DNA of 64,000 nucleotides from Megalonaias nervosa (Eukaryota > Mollusca > Bivalvia > Unionida > Unionidae). Position numbers and translations under genes: made by a program. Location: positions 1-64,000 of the forward strand of contig JAECUM010003284.1 in NCBI GenBank assembly GCA_016617855.1, in the 5' to 3' direction. The notes below the pieces were generated by a model, which did no database searches, was not told the origin of the DNA, and saw nothing but the letters and a program-made list of their open reading frames with translations. Below are positions 33,306 to 46,254 of the stretch, piece after piece (the first letter of the stretch is position 1; the number at the start of each line of letters is the position of its first letter).

Positions 33306-34195
33306 ATATGGTATTGATTCAACATCTTTATGATCAAGATTATACCATATATTATGCACTACAAGTACCAAGTTGGCAGAAGGGTTTGTCAGGTTGCCTG
33401 ACTCAGTTATATATTTATCACTTCCTTTTCAGAGCTTGAGAAATAAGATACACCATGTTTTTATGCAATCAAACCAATGCTACACTATAATCAGTGGTGT
33501 CTACAATGAGCTTTCCTTTTCGGTATTTCTGGAGGTTGTCAAAGGTTATTCTAGGTTTAGTGCTGGCCTTTTATAAAATTATGCTTGTATTAAGTTGCAG
33601 ATACAGCAATAAAAAATGTAACTGTATGGGAAAGTTTATCTTTCTTGGCTGGTGGCTTTAGATTGGATTCTGCTCTGAAATATATCACTTTTATACATGT
33701 AAAATATCCCTGAAATATGCAGATGGTAATATTTTAAGATACTGAAATCCCATAACATGTCTCTTTTATTTAGATAAGTACATTTATTGAGGATTTCCTT
33801 GCATATTCTAATGAAACTAAGAGTCTTAAGTTAAGTCTCCATCTCCTGACTGAATGTCCATGACCAAATGTTCATTTCTTCAGCCAGTAGTCTCAGAAAG
33901 AAAGCCATTAGTATGGATGACTGGCTTTACCATACTAGAATTTTAAACAGCCAATATTAGCAGGACTATGAATTGTCCATGCAAATTTGAATTCAGACCT
34001 GAGGGCTCAGATTGTTTCAATCAAAGGGTGAAATGTTACCAATATTTCTCAATGTGTACATGCTTTATCATGCTGTTTAATAAAAATGTTGAGAAACACA
34101 ACCTTTTCTCACATTTTACTTGTTAGGCTGACTGAATAGCTGTCATAACTGTATCTCACTGAGCTTGTGATTGTTTTATTTTTGACATCTGTATT

Positions 34196-34418
34196 AATGG
34201 AACCAAGGTCTAAGGCACCAGCATGTACAGATCACTGACCTCTGTGTGGGTTCAAATCTTAGGCATGGCCAGCATGGGTAAGAAAGCTTGCTAGTAGATT
34301 CCCATGGGTTGGCAATTCTTCCTAGATTTTCCAGGTTCTTCCACCAGTAGATACCCAGGCCACTATGTATAGCCTATCATGTGCTGAAAAATGGTGTTAC
34401 CCAAAACAACAACATTAC
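34196..34418 (+). mobile_element. tRNA-derived SINE (family A)
   Basis: The head contains a degenerate A-box (AAGGTCTAAGGC) and a B-box (GGTTCAAATC). The body is GGCCAGCATGGGTAAGAAAG, TTCCCATGGGTTGG and TTCTTCCACCAG. The tail is GTGCTGAAAAATGGTGTTAC then ACAACAAC. Confidence 0.85.
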
Positions 34419-35313
34419 TAATGTTTAAAGAAATTATTAGCAATATCATTAAGTCATCCAGCTGTGTAATGTTGTGTGATGTTCGCTTCAACAAGTTCTC
34501 TTCATTTGTTTTTTCCTAGTGTTTCCATGTTGTCAGAAAAGAATTAACAGAAAATTCCTAGTAAACAGTCCTCTAAAACAAATGTAGAAATAAAACATTT
34601 AATTTTGAATAGGTAGCTGGGGTGTCACTGCAAGCTGTTTTACATATTTTTGAAAATCGTTCCAATCAGTAAACTGAACTAAGCTGTTTGCACACATAAA
34701 CACTGCAGCAGCCTTATTTCGGACACTGTTATAAACATGTACCTGAGGTTATCAGTGTATGATAATGTCTTTATCAGGCATATGCAGCCTACCATTTAGT
34801 CTGGCCTATAACCTAGTTTTATCCGCTTATTTACATTTTAGGGTGTAGCTTATCCAGCATGCACCCTGAAAGAAGTTGTACATTCATGGTCTACATGCTT
34901 TATGTATGGTATAAATATATCTTTGTGCCTGAAATACTCCCATTGTCATATTTGTCTATTTCTGTCAGAGTAATAGCTCTAAAGAGCTAATTTTAATTTT
35001 TCAGACATTGAACATTAAATAAAACTTCTACCTTCTTTTGTCTTACATCTTTGTTTTTAGCATCAGAATAGATCGTTTTTATTTTATTCATTGTTGATTT
35101 TAGTTATGTAATATGTAATGAAAGACATTTTTTAAAAAAAGATCTCATTGTTTTAGATAAAACCTGAATTATGTGAATTTTATTTTCCACATGATGCTTG
35201 GCTGTTAATACATCTGTTGTACTTTTTTCTTGTAGATATCAATAAACATAGATGTCTTAGACTTCATGATTACATTAAATCAAGCTAATCAATAGAAGTC
35301 TTGTTCCTATAGG

Positions 35314-35562
35314 GAGCCCGAGTGGCCGAGTGGTCTAAAGCGCTCACCATTACGGATCACTGCCATCTCACCTCTGTCTGCATGGGTTTGAGTCTTGGGC
35401 TCAGCCAATGTGGGTATGTGAGAAAGCTTGCTGGTAGCTTCTCGTGGATCGGTGGTTCTTTCCGGGCTTTTCCTGGGTTCTTCCTCCACCATTTATACTG
35501 GCTGCCATGTATAGCCTATCTTGTTCTGAAAAATGGCATTAAACCTAAAACAACAACAAGAA
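35314..35562 (+). mobile_element. Full-length tRNA-derived SINE (family A) with 14-bp target duplication
   Basis: This is the best family A copy in the window. The A-box is TGGCCGAGTGG (35323-35333) and the B-box GGTTTGAGTC (35385-35394), both near consensus for Ser/Leu-type tRNA heads. The body includes GTGGATCGGTGGTTCTTTCC and TTCTTCCTCCACCATTTATA. The tail is AAAATGGCATTAAACC then (CAA)n. CTTGTTCCTATAGG occurs at 35300-35313 and again at 35563-35576 as a perfect target-site duplication, indicating a recent insertion. Confidence 0.95.
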
Positions 35563-36105
35563 CTTGTTCCTATAGGTTAAATTAGAAGTTGATAAGTGGA
35601 TTCAAATTGACTATGGGAAAAAAATTACATATTAATGTAAGTAATTAATTTTGAAAAACTTATAAACTTTCTTATGAGCAATTTGTACTACTTCTGTTAT
35701 AAAACTAAGTTGAAAAAACACTTTGTTCACATTTTTCAGCCATATGTTTTAAGGAGTTTGTGTTACTATTTCTTTTTTTTATATACATTTTATAGAATTT
35801 TAACATCTTCATTTGTTGTATTTCATCTTTGTATTATTCCAAAATTTTGTTGCGATTTGTACTCATGTTAAAACTTTTAGTTGGCACTAAATAGCCACCA
35901 TTGTGCTGAAGTACCATAAAAAACTGCTACATTATATACCTGCATGTTTTTGGGGAATAACATTTTTAATTTGAAATATGACAAAAATTTCAGTGACAAA
36001 GTTTATTTAGGTGACGAGTGCCGACTTTCCTCATGTTATTGAAATTTGTAAATTTGTGTCACTGATCAGATGAAAAATTTTGTCTTTTTGTACAAAACCT
36101 CTGTT

Positions 36106-36172
36106 CATGATCAAAACAGCTTGAATGCACAGTTTTATTTGTGATCAAAACAGCTTGAATGCACAGTTTTAC
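36106..36172. repeat. 29-bp-scale direct duplication
   Basis: GATCAAAACAGCTTGAATGC followed by ACAGTTTTA occurs twice. Confidence 0.9.
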
Positions 36173-36785
36173 AGATGATGTCTTCATTTTTTCAGGAAAC
36201 TCTCAAATACAAAATTAGACCAGAGTTTCAACAAAAAATATACTGTCCAAAATCAGATATTCAGCAGTTGAAATTAAATAGATCTTGAAGTCATTGAGTT
36301 ACAAAATTATCTTTATATTGTGGGGGGGGGGGGATGGCTGACATGTATCAATTTTGGCTAAACTACAGTGTTTGTAAATGCCATATCAGCATCCAACATG
36401 TTTGTTAAATGACCACATTTGTGTTTGAAGTTGCGTGTCTGTAGCACTGTAATTGTTTGGAATATTGGAAATATTTTGGGGGCAAATTGTTGAGATATGA
36501 TCTGAATAAATTGAATAAAATTGTTCATTATTCATAGTGTTATTTGACCATGAATATATCAGATCTGTAGTGATCTCTTGTACAATTCCTTTTATGCATC
36601 TTGCTTACACTTTAAATTTTATCAACAGCATTTCTAAGTCTTATTATACAAATACAGTACCTGTTCCAAAATGTTCAATTAGAGATAAAAAAATAGTTTC
36701 AGATTGACTCATCCCCTCCCCCTAATTACATTAAGCTGAAGGTACAAGTGCTTTAGTAAGCAATTGATATAGATTTATTGTATCC

Positions 36786-36979
36786 TATATACTCCCAAGT
36801 CCAACTGCAAACTGCAAAGACTCAAATCTCCTGTTGCATGACGTACTGTCAGATCTGGGTCTGTGCAATTTGTTAGGAGCAGTTAGTAGAAGAAACATGA
36901 TTGACCCTGATCAGCAGGTGCATTATGATATGGCAGATCAGGATCTATGTTGTTTACTATTGGACTTAGCGAGTATAGA
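36786..36979 (+). mobile_element. Three-armed MITE, copy 5
   Basis: It has ATATACTCCCAAGTCCAACT at left, a GTCAGATCTGGGTCTGTGCA arm half, the GGAGCAGTTAGTAGAAGAAA spacer, and a second arm (ACCCTGATCAGCAGG paired with GGCAGATCAGGATC). The right end is TTAGCGAGTATAG. Confidence 0.88.
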
Positions 36980-37109
36980 GAGTAAGCTGGATGTCAAAGT
37001 TACTTTCTAACTACCATCAAAGCAATGCAGAAGAAATAGGATATAAATGAGTTGAATAAAAAATCTTTTATTTAATGCAACATTTGCTTTTAACTCTGTG
37101 TAAAGTGGT

Positions 37110-37300
37110 TTGGTTTGGGTTTTTTATGGCACAGCAACATTTCAAGGTTATGTCATGTGAAGGGGAGGAGAATAAAATGCCTTACCCAAGATCACCAAGG
37201 TAGCCAATCCAAGCTTACCAATGGCGATATCGAACCTGCACCATTCTTGTCAAGAGCCCAATACCTTAACCACTAAGCCATCAAGAGTCCAACATCTTAA
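37110..37300 (-). mobile_element. tRNA-derived SINE (minus strand)
   Basis: On the minus strand, TGGCTTAGTGGTTAAGG serves as an A-box and GGTTCGATATCGCC as a B-box. A body with CTTGGGTAAGGCATTT follows. Just beyond the head, degraded head-like copies repeat (around 37280-37340). Confidence 0.65.
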
Positions 37301-37855
37301 CCACAATGCTATCAAGATTCCAACACCTTAACAACTCCACCATGCCAACTCCTGTCATTAGTGATCTCTTTTCAGAGGTAATTAAATGAGAATCATTCAG
37401 ACTTCAAATTCATTTTTGCATCTAGGTCTCTGAGGTCCTCACAAGAAGCCTTGTCTCATAAGGATGAATTTAATGTTTATAAGTGAATTAAAATTCACTT
37501 GTGAAAAGAAAATCACATTAACAAGGAGAAGGTATGAAATTGAATATATCAATCCATTCCTTAAACTGGATGCCAAAAGTCGCTCACTGTCTCACTGATT
37601 ACGCTAAATTGCTTTACTAAATAAGACAGTTTAATTCCAATTGTTGTGACAGACATCAAAATACACAATTTTGTTTCTAAATAATTGGTTAGGGTTTGAT
37701 TTAATCAAATTTAATCAAATTAAAAACACATGACTTGTCATTACTTGGTTCATTAGACAGCTATTTTATAGACATTACAGATATTTGAAACTAGTTCCAA
37801 TCTCTTGAATACAGTAAAACTAGACTGCCCCCAAAATGATCAGATTTGATTTTAA

Positions 37856-38006
37856 AAATGATAGTGGCCTAATCCATTTATTTTGAAAATGATAGTGGCC
37901 TAATCCATTTATTTTGAAAATGATAGTGGCCTAATCCATTTATTTTGAAAATGATAGTGGCCTAATCCATTTATTTTGAAAATAATAGTGGCCTAATCCA
38001 TTTATG
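37856..38006. repeat. Minisatellite, 31-bp unit, five copies
   Basis: GATAGTGGCCTAATCCATTT plus ATTTTGAAAAT recurs at 37860, 37891, 37922, 37953 and 37984 with near-perfect identity. Confidence 0.97.
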
Positions 38007-39384
38007 AATGGAAATCCGATTAGTCTGTAAAGTGATTAACTTCCTATTGAAGCATAACACTGGAATATGCACTTAGTAATCAAAGAAAATCAAGTAACAC
38101 AATGCTTTTGACAGGTGGAAATTTTGGTTGAAAGCATTTCACATGTAGGCTTATGTTTCAGGTGCATCCTCAAAGTGAACTGGGTTTTATCAAGACTTCA
38201 TCTGTCTTCTGAAGAATCTATAATCAATATTTATCATATATTATCTATAACATTTTAATTTTCTCAATATTGTAATCGAGAGGCAAGTCCATAATTGCAT
38301 TTGGACAGATGGTCCATTTTTGTTTTGACAGCTGTCATTCAAAGTTTGCAATTTGTTGCATTAGCATCTGATGTTGGAAAATTGTCCCATTTGGGTTTAG
38401 CATTTATTTTCCAGTATTGTAGTACAGTCAGCTTTGTAGGCTTGATTGCATCATTTAATACTGGTATTTTATTGTTCTAAGGACATGCAAAGAGATGAGG
38501 TAGTAAAGGAAGAATGCATCTTAATGTAGTTAGGGAAGAAAGTATTGATTTTATGGCATACTTTACACCAGACAGTAAAAGTTGTCATTAAGGCATGTGT
38601 TGCTTGACTGCTAAACTAAGTTACATATTTGTGACATTCTTTTCAGTGGTTGTGAATTCTGACAGACTGTCTTTTGCTTTATAAAATCAGATTTACATCA
38701 GTGTCAATAATGTTTACTTCCTTTGGGATCACAAGTTCACCTGTCAAATCCCAGTGCTGTCTTCAGTCATTGCGAATTTAATGATGCCTACATTTGTATT
38801 ACTTTGATTTTATTTGGCAGAGAGTTGGATTGATCTGGTTTGGTGTGTTTATTCTCGACTATTCTTCTTAGCAACGTCTACTTCATCTTCTGTGGTGACA
38901 GCACCTTTCTAAAAACTTGGTATTAGTCATCCTGGACAAATTAAAATACATTAATTATTCTGAAGGTTTAAATAAAGCAGATATTACTAAAGACATGAAA
39001 AAATTCGGTACCTGTATTTGGACATAGAGTAACTGCTATTTTACACTTTACTCCTCAAGTTCCACTTTAGTGCCCACAATAAAGGCATAAAAAATCACTG
39101 GCATTTTGACACTGATATTTGGATTACTGTCTGTAAAGAAAATTTGTGATGCCCATTGTTTTGTATGCACATTTTATGTATCACAGTATCTTGGCCATTC
39201 ATCCAGGTTTTTCAGCTTAGGCATTTGTAGCTGTGAACCTACATGTCCTTAGTACATGTTTCATGCAGTACAGTGCAAGGCATGTTGCTTCAATAATTAT
39301 TGGAAAAAGAGTCAATTAAAGCTGCAGTCAAACTTTCTGCTAGAGCATGGAGTCATCAGGTGCGGATTGGGGGGATTTGGTTAT

Positions 39385-39558
39385 CATATGTACTCACTTA
39401 CAAGCTGACTCTGCAGTAAACTGCATAGACCAAGATCTGCCATCACATGCTGTACTAGCAGATCTTGGTCTTTTTCAGTTTGTTATGAGTAATCAGTAGA
39501 ACAAAAACATTGGCCCTGTTCTGCCAGTTTGACTGGACTTAAAAGTGAGTACGTATGG
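39385..39558 (+). mobile_element. Three-armed MITE, copy 6 (second arm deleted)
   Basis: Ends are CATATGTACTCACTTACAAG and AAAAGTGAGTACGTATGG. The first arm is a perfect hairpin: AGACCAAGATCTG pairs with CAGATCTTGGTCT, differing from the usual CCCAG/CTGGG by a matched pair of changes. The second arm is shortened to GGCCCTGTTCTGCCAGTT. Confidence 0.9.
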
Positions 39559-40337
39559 TATGGTATGAATAGAATAGGTTTATTATTGGTATGGATGGAA
39601 GTGTTTATAAAAGTGTCATATTCAGCACCCATTATTCATTTATATATTTCACCAATACCACAGTCATGCTATGCTGGTGGGAAAAATGTAATCTTTGTGA
39701 GGGAGTGCAAATTCCATCTGGCCTTGGGAAGGATAATATTTTTGTGTTTCCATAATAGCTCTGATCAGTATCATTAAAAGTGCAAGAGTACATTTTGAAA
39801 AATTATTGCTTTATATCAAGTTATCATTTCATGTCCACAAAACATTTTGATTAACAGATGAAGATGGGTAGATCGCCTACTGATGCATATGTTTAGCAAC
39901 TATGGGAAATAAAGTGAAACCAAAAAATGTCCTTATTGTTGATTTATTGCCCCAAAATCTCCGCAAAGAGAGAAATCTGACAATATATTCCAACTGTGCA
40001 AGATCAATTCCTTATAAAACTTTTAATGGTGTGTTGCTTGAAACATTTCCGTTTTATAGTGAGTTAGGCTTTGTTATTATTGATTTACTAAGAGAGCAAT
40101 TGATCTATAGTTATATTTTCAGTATGTTTCTGCCGAGTTAATAGATATATAAGGAAAGGTCTCGAACCGAAGTAAATAATGTTTATTTGTTTATAAGCAC
40201 CATATTTAATAGTTTTATGAATCATTTTTATTTTCTGATGTCATTTTGAATAAAATTTTTATGAAACTTTGTAAAATTTTTAGTGTAGATGTCTTCAAAA
40301 TGTGCTGATTATCATTTTTAAAAAAAAAATTAAATTA

Positions 40338-40549
40338 CTGTATGTACTCGCTTATAAGAAGAGTCCAACTGCAAAATGCATAGACACGGATCTGCTGGCA
40401 CATAATGCAATGGAAGATCAGGGTTTGTGCAGTTTTTAGGAGTAATTAGTAAAACAAGATAGACCCTGATCTGTAGGTGCATTATGCAATGGCAGATCAG
40501 GATCTTTGTTGTTTGCAGTTTGACTAAATTTATAAGCCAGTATATATGG
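40338..40549 (+). mobile_element. Three-armed MITE, copy 7 (near-complete)
   Basis: It is flanked by TA (40336-40337 and 40550-40551). The left end CTGTATGTACTCGCTTATAA matches the pogo-like element's end at 18 of 20 positions. The right end CAGTATATATGG also matches. Both arms are present with the GGAGTAATTAGTAAAACAAG spacer. Length is 212 bp. Confidence 0.95.
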
Positions 40550-42329
40550 TAATTACTGGGTGAATAAGAGATAGAGGAATTTGAAAAACTTCACTTGTTG
40601 AAAAAAATGAATTGGTATGGTTTGTGCCCCAAAGTCTGGACATGCTTCAAAATAAATGTCTTTTTAAATATGGCTGATTGGATTCATCTTGAATCTTGAT
40701 TTTTGAATATGATCTTTATTTTTTCTTTGTAAGCCTGTTCACTTGCTGCATGTGTATTTATAAGTTTTAGTATATCATCAATCAATACAAATTTTAATAT
40801 TTTTTGTTCTCTAAATGTTGGTACAGAAAACTAATTACTATTTGAATTTATACCACATTATCTGTTTTTGCAACTACATCTTAGAAACCAAGCCTCTTTC
40901 ATGATAAATATGACTTTGAGAATATCTTTCACTTGGTCAGTTGTGACTTTCCACAGCAAAAAACATATATGGTCAGAAAATTCTCAAAAGTTGGAATGGC
41001 TTAAGTTGTAGTTTTAACTAAAATGAATTGTCCTTAGACATTTCTTGATAGATTTTTAGCAAGTTTCCAGAATACTAGTTCTACCATAACTTGAATACTC
41101 GACAAGAAAACTTTTTTTTTCTAGGACAAATCAGATCCTGGAAAAATGGCTTTGATACCACACACTAAGGCTAAATTCAATGAATCTAAAACACTTGTGA
41201 ACTTTCCAGAGGGTAAACATAAATTTTCGAGGCTGCCAAATTCCCATAATCGACATAGCAGCAATTTAGTGCTACAGTGTTGATGCAGGCAAGGCACTGA
41301 ACATCTGGAAATAGAAGCCTCTATGTTCTGACAGGAACAGGGGAATATATTCAAGTTGCTTTTGATGGTTCCTCTCATTACACTTTATGAAAGTCAATTT
41401 GAATAATGTGTTTGAGACCTCAAACAAACAAAAACAGCTAAGAATAGTAACATTAAATGTTGCAGCTGTTGAATGTTCTGTTTTATCATATATTTGTCAG
41501 AATTGTTTTCACATTTGTTTAAATACAGCATGTGAATTAACAAAAATACTTCAAGAATAAACAGAATTCTGTATTTTTTACTACGGTGCTGTTAAATTTT
41601 TTCATAAAACTGCACATAAGACATTGAAGTGTTAAATTTTCTAGATATAATTTGAAGAATGTCTGACCAATCCATACTTTTAATTTCATTTCAAACATTT
41701 GATAAAAAATTTAGGTTTTGGAACCCAAGTATTAATTCTAAGTGCATAGTTTTACATTTTAACGTTTTCATTATCATATTGAGGTAGATGTCCAGTGCTT
41801 CAACAAAACTTATTAACACTTCAGCAAAACTTATTAACACTATCACAAGTATTCATGGATTCTGCTTTAAATAACACATGATCATGTGAAGTAAAGTAGC
41901 TTTGTTTACCAATGTGCAACAAGTTGTCAATAGGGATCTGTGGCCTACCCTTAATAATTCATCGAAGAATACTTCTTACCCTTGAGAATTCATCAAAGAA
42001 TTCATTTTCCTAAAGACCTCTTGTATGATACATTTAAAGTCTGTACCCATAAAGTGTGCTGGAGAACAGACTGGAAAGATCGTTTGTCATGCATTTGATT
42101 AATTCTAAAATTGGCTTTGAAACTTAAACTGTTGCATAAATGTCAGATGTGATTACAAATGAAAAAAGTAGCTAACAGAAGTGTGACAAGATTTAATTGT
42201 CATGGACTATTCTAGAACTGAAAATATTAAGTAGAAATTCCACTTTTGATTTAAAGAAAAAGGGGGTGATTTCTAACCATACTATACATATTTCTCCAGC
42301 ATTTGGTTGTGTTTTGGGATTGATTTTTA

Positions 42330-43465
42330 GCTCTACTGTTAATAGACCAGAAGAACTTAATAGGATGGCCTGTTGTCTGTCATCTACTGTCTGTTGTCCA
42401 TTATCCATCATCATGAGTTTGTTATCGCTGCTTCTCCTAAACTACTCGGTGCATTGCCATGAAACTTTACATACACATTCACCCCAGGGCCTAGTTGATT
42501 CTAAATGAAAATGGTGCCAATCTGATGTCCAGTGTATTCATTGTGGCAGCCATCTTGAAAGTCATGATCATTACTCCATCATCCACTATGGCCATCGCAG
42601 CAGCCATCTTTGAGATCTTGTTATTGCTGCTCCTTCTTAATGGAAAGTTGTATCAACATGGGGTTTTCACTGGAAGACTTTTTATGGTGTCCATTTGGCC
42701 TTTAGTAAGAGTTGTACCATTCTGACATTCTGTTGCCATCTTGAAAATCTTTAAAAATTTTATGTGTATTCCTAAATGGAAGGTCATATCAATATTGGGA
42801 TTTCATATGCAGACGTCTTATGATGTCTTGTTGGATCTAAATGAAAATGTTGCTGATCTGGCATTCAGTAAAGATCACCATGGCAACCATCTTAAAATTA
42901 TGCTGTTGCTACAACTTCTGAATGAAATTACATTTTGACTTGGAGTTTTCATCAGTAGCCTAATTGTGATATAGTTGGTCCTGAATGAAAATGTTACTGG
43001 TCTGACCTCAAATATGAACACCATGACAGCCATTTTTAAAACTTTCTTCTTGCTGCTACTGGAAGGGCATTTCAAGATGGGGTTTCTACCAAAAGATTTC
43101 TTATTGTGTCTTGTTGGTTGTGAATGGAAATTGATGCTAATCTGACATTTGGTATGGCCACCATGACAGCCATCTTCAGTATTTTATTTCCACTCCTCCA
43201 GAATATCTACATAGATTTTTCACCCAAAAATTATGATATCTACTTGATCCTAAATGAAACGGTGCCCTGCAAACATCCAATATAGCTGCCACAGTAAACA
43301 AATTGAAAATTTCATAGTTTCTCCATAATTGATGAGCATATTGGTATGAAGTTTTTACCAAAGTCTTTTGATGATGTCTAATTGTCATAAATGAAAATGG
43401 TGCCCATGTTACATCCACTATGGCTGCCACAGTGCCTGATTTGAAATATAAAAATGTTATCCCTC
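42330..43465 (+). repeat. Mollusc-type dispersed ~140-bp repeat block, copy B
   Basis: A 5' module (TTTTTAGCTCTACTG, GAAGAACTTAATAGGATGGC) leads into about seven diverged ~140-bp units. Each has TGAATGAAAATGGTGCTAAT, a GCCACCATGGCAGCCATCTT-like word and a stretch ending CAAAAGATTTCTTATTGTGT. It is the longest of three such blocks. Confidence 0.8.
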
Positions 43466-43627
43466 AAGAATATCAAAGATGGTTTCAGCACTGAATAATT
43501 AAAAAGAATAAATAATTTTTATCCTGAATCTGAAAATTCTTTTCAGAGTGTAGAACATCAGTCCCCTCGGTGGATACCTGCTGTGAAATAAACATGAATT
43601 CTGTAATCTCTTGTTTTATATGGTCAG

Positions 43628-43795
43628 CTGCAGTAGTTCAGCTCAATTGGTAAAGCACTGAACTCATATCTGGTTGATACCCACCCAGGCCAGCTGTCTT
43701 GTTGTGACCTTGGGAAGAGTTCCTGACTCCCATTTCCTCAACACAATATAACCAATCATGTACTCAGAATGGCATTACAAACCAACCAACCCTAA
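43628..43795 (+). mobile_element. tRNA-derived SINE (family B)
   Basis: The head has TAGTTCAGCTCAATTGGTAA as an A-box region and a GGTTGATACCC B-box. The body is CCAGGCCAGCTGTCTTG, TGACTCCCATTTCCTCA, ACCAATCATGTACTCAGA and ATGGCATTACAAACCAACC. It begins the duplicated segment described separately. Confidence 0.75.
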
Positions 43796-44660
43796 ATGGT
43801 ATTTGGCAGACACTCAGAAGAACATTTTTTTTTCATTAGATATGATCTGGTAAAATATTGTATTGAATCCAATTCAAATTTGCTATCAGCTGCATCTCAT
43901 GCAGTTTCTCTTTGCATCTTATTTAGACACAATTACTTGCACACTTCTTTCATTATATAATCTAATAATCTGAACATGACATGAGATGGCAATTCTAATA
44001 TTGCAACAAGGATAAATTTGATTTTTGAAAAAAAATGTAATTTCTCACTCCAGATGAAAATCACATTAATCAGACGAGTGATGAACTTCACAATTAGCTT
44101 TGTAATTTAGTCCTTTAGTCAGAAGCATGGCTGCTGAAATCATTTGTGGCGCAGTGTATAAATAGGAGGAATCTTACAGCAGTAGGAGTTTGACATCACA
44201 TGTTTGGGAATAAGTCCATTCATTTCCAGTCTTGATGAGCTTTATTAGCCTGAATGAAAAGTCGATGTCAATTTGAATTGTATTTTTTGTTGTAGACCTT
44301 GTAAAAGATTCCCACTTGTCACGAAGTCTTGTACATCCCTTAAAATTACTTTTTTAATTATAAAAGAACTTGTCAGCAGGGGACAGTATTATATTATCAT
44401 GATTTGGTTGGATTAGCAAAATGTTTATATCTAATACAGCTTCCATAATATTTTGAATAAATGAAATTTTTAAAAATATTTAATTTGTATTGTCATACTT
44501 CTGGCTGTGATTGCATTTGTTGCAGTGTCTTGTTTTGCCACCTAATAACTTGACAGTAGTTGTTTACAGTTCAGGCTGAGGCATTTTGAAATATCACAAG
44601 ATGATTTACACATTTCTTCAATGCATTTATTATGGGGAACATGATGTCACGTATTTCTAG
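43650..44660 (+). repeat. Duplicated ~1-kb segment, copy 1 (lacks the MITE)
   Basis: Collinear similarity with 46255-47488 extends through AAAATATTGTAT, TCTCACTCCAGATGAAAATC (then ACATTAATCAGACGAGTGAT), TTTGACATCACATGTTTGGG and TTCATTTCCAG. It ends shortly after GGGGAAC...TTTCTAG. Where copy 2 has a MITE, this copy runs straight through TTTACACATTTCTTCAATGC. Confidence 0.9.
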
Positions 44661-45455
44661 ATATTGGTGTGGGGATTTCACTTTTATATAAGATGGGTAT
44701 AGGTGTTTTCAAAAAAGGGGTCATTTCATGCACCCCAAGCCAACGAAAATGTATATTAAGCTAATATAGGTAATTTTATCTGATGTTCTCTTTATTTTGC
44801 CAGAATTTTAGATATGAGGTACAAAAAGTTTTAAATGTTTCCATTGTGCTTTTTTTTTGTCTTCAATATTTTTTCATGAATATAAGGTGATAAAGTTAGT
44901 TTGAAAACTTGCAGACTGAATGTGGAGATTGTTTGTTGTCCTTTAAATTAATTGTTAAAATTTGCACAGAAGCGTTTACTGTAGCCTAGATGAAATATTT
45001 TATTGCAAGTGGATAAAGAATTTCAGAAAAATGAATGCACTTGTCAGGATCTGTTTTTGAACTGAAAAAAATATCTTGGGCAAATTAAAAAATTTTATTT
45101 GAAAAAAATGAAGGTGATCTAAGTATATTAGCAAAGTTACTACATTCAAGTGCTTTGGACATTTTTCATGCATTTAATTGAGTTTTGGAAGCAATCTTCT
45201 AAAAATTTGTGTGAAAATTGTTTTCATTTGTCCTAAAATAGATCCGGAACAGGGAGCCACAGCAGCTTCATTGGTAGAGCATTGGACCCGTAATTAAGAG
45301 TGTAAGATATCCATGTAAATGCTGTAGTTTTCTTTATGTCCTGTAAATATTTACAAAATCCTTAACCATATCAATGAAACATACATGTGACTGTCAGTAA
45401 TGCAGGAACTACCTGCTCCAATCATATAATATATTTAAACATGTCATGACAACTG

Positions 45456-45586
45456 TTTAGTTGTTGTTGTTGTTGTTGTTATAGGGTTTAACGCCATTTT
45501 TCAGCACAAGATAGGCTATACATGGCGGCCAGTATTAATGGTGGAGGAAGAACCCTGGAAAACCCCGGGAAGAACCACCGACAACT
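45456..45586 (-). mobile_element. SINE 3' part (family A, minus strand)
   Basis: It begins with (GTT)n, then ATAGGGTTTAACGCCATTTT, AGATAGGCTATACATGGCGG, GGTGGAGGAAGAACCCTGG and GAAGAACCACCGAC. This is the complement of the family A 3' half. The GTT run corresponds to the (CAA)n tail. Confidence 0.88.
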
Positions 45587-46254
45587 GTTTAGTAAGATTT
45601 TTCTGTTACTTTTTTTAAATATGGCTGATTTTCACACCAAATGGAGTATGACTGGAAAAAAGTCAAAGCCAACAAGAATTGATTGTACAGCACAACAAAT
45701 TACACATGGTTGATTTACTGATCGTGTTGAAAAAAAAATTCTTTAAACTATTTACCTTTAAAAACTATGTTTATTAACAGAACCTTTGGTGAGCAACATT
45801 TTGTTTTGAAAAAAAGCTTGTACTGTGTAGGCCATTGCAATTTCTTATACTCATTGTTTCATACAAAAGCATCCTATAAGTATATCTAGTATGTCTGGTT
45901 GCATTATCAGTTTTTCATCATATGCACTTATGTGGAAATACAAAGCAATTTCATGCAGATGCTGAGGATGTTTTACCTCAGTTGTTACATAATTTCAACC
46001 AATTCATGTCTTAAAAACTGAATTGTGTCACAATAAGAGGCAAAAGATGCCTAGTAATTTAATGAACCATGTTAGACCAAGTAAGCACAGTGTCAATGGT
46101 TTACATACAAATACCCATTAGTTGTATGCCGACTGTGCAGATCAGGGGAAAGATTGAGTTGTTTAAATCATTTAGATTAAATGGCATCAGTTAAGTTTTT
46201 CTTTACCATATACACAATTACAAATTTTGATAAATGTTCCAGCATTACTTGTAA

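Noticed and set aside
33303..33352. Solo MITE terminal repeats (AGTATATATGGTA and TTATACCATATATT)
   Set aside because: The two words are only ~40 bp apart in the wrong order for an element and contain no MITE body; chance or an old footprint is as likely.
35232..35290. Possible GALNT exon 4 after TTTTTTCTTGTAG
   Set aside because: The acceptor is strong and the phase fits exon 3, but the frame ends at a stop after about 17 codons and only weakly resembles the expected segment. It is probably a chance or cryptic site; transcript data would decide.
35314..35400. tRNA gene
   Set aside because: The A and B boxes are good, but the acceptor stem does not pair and the sequence continues into a SINE body with a target duplication.
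39902..40141. 79-codon open frame starting MGNKVKPKNVLIVD
   Set aside because: It looks somewhat protein-like but matches no family I recognise and has no splice or neighbour support.
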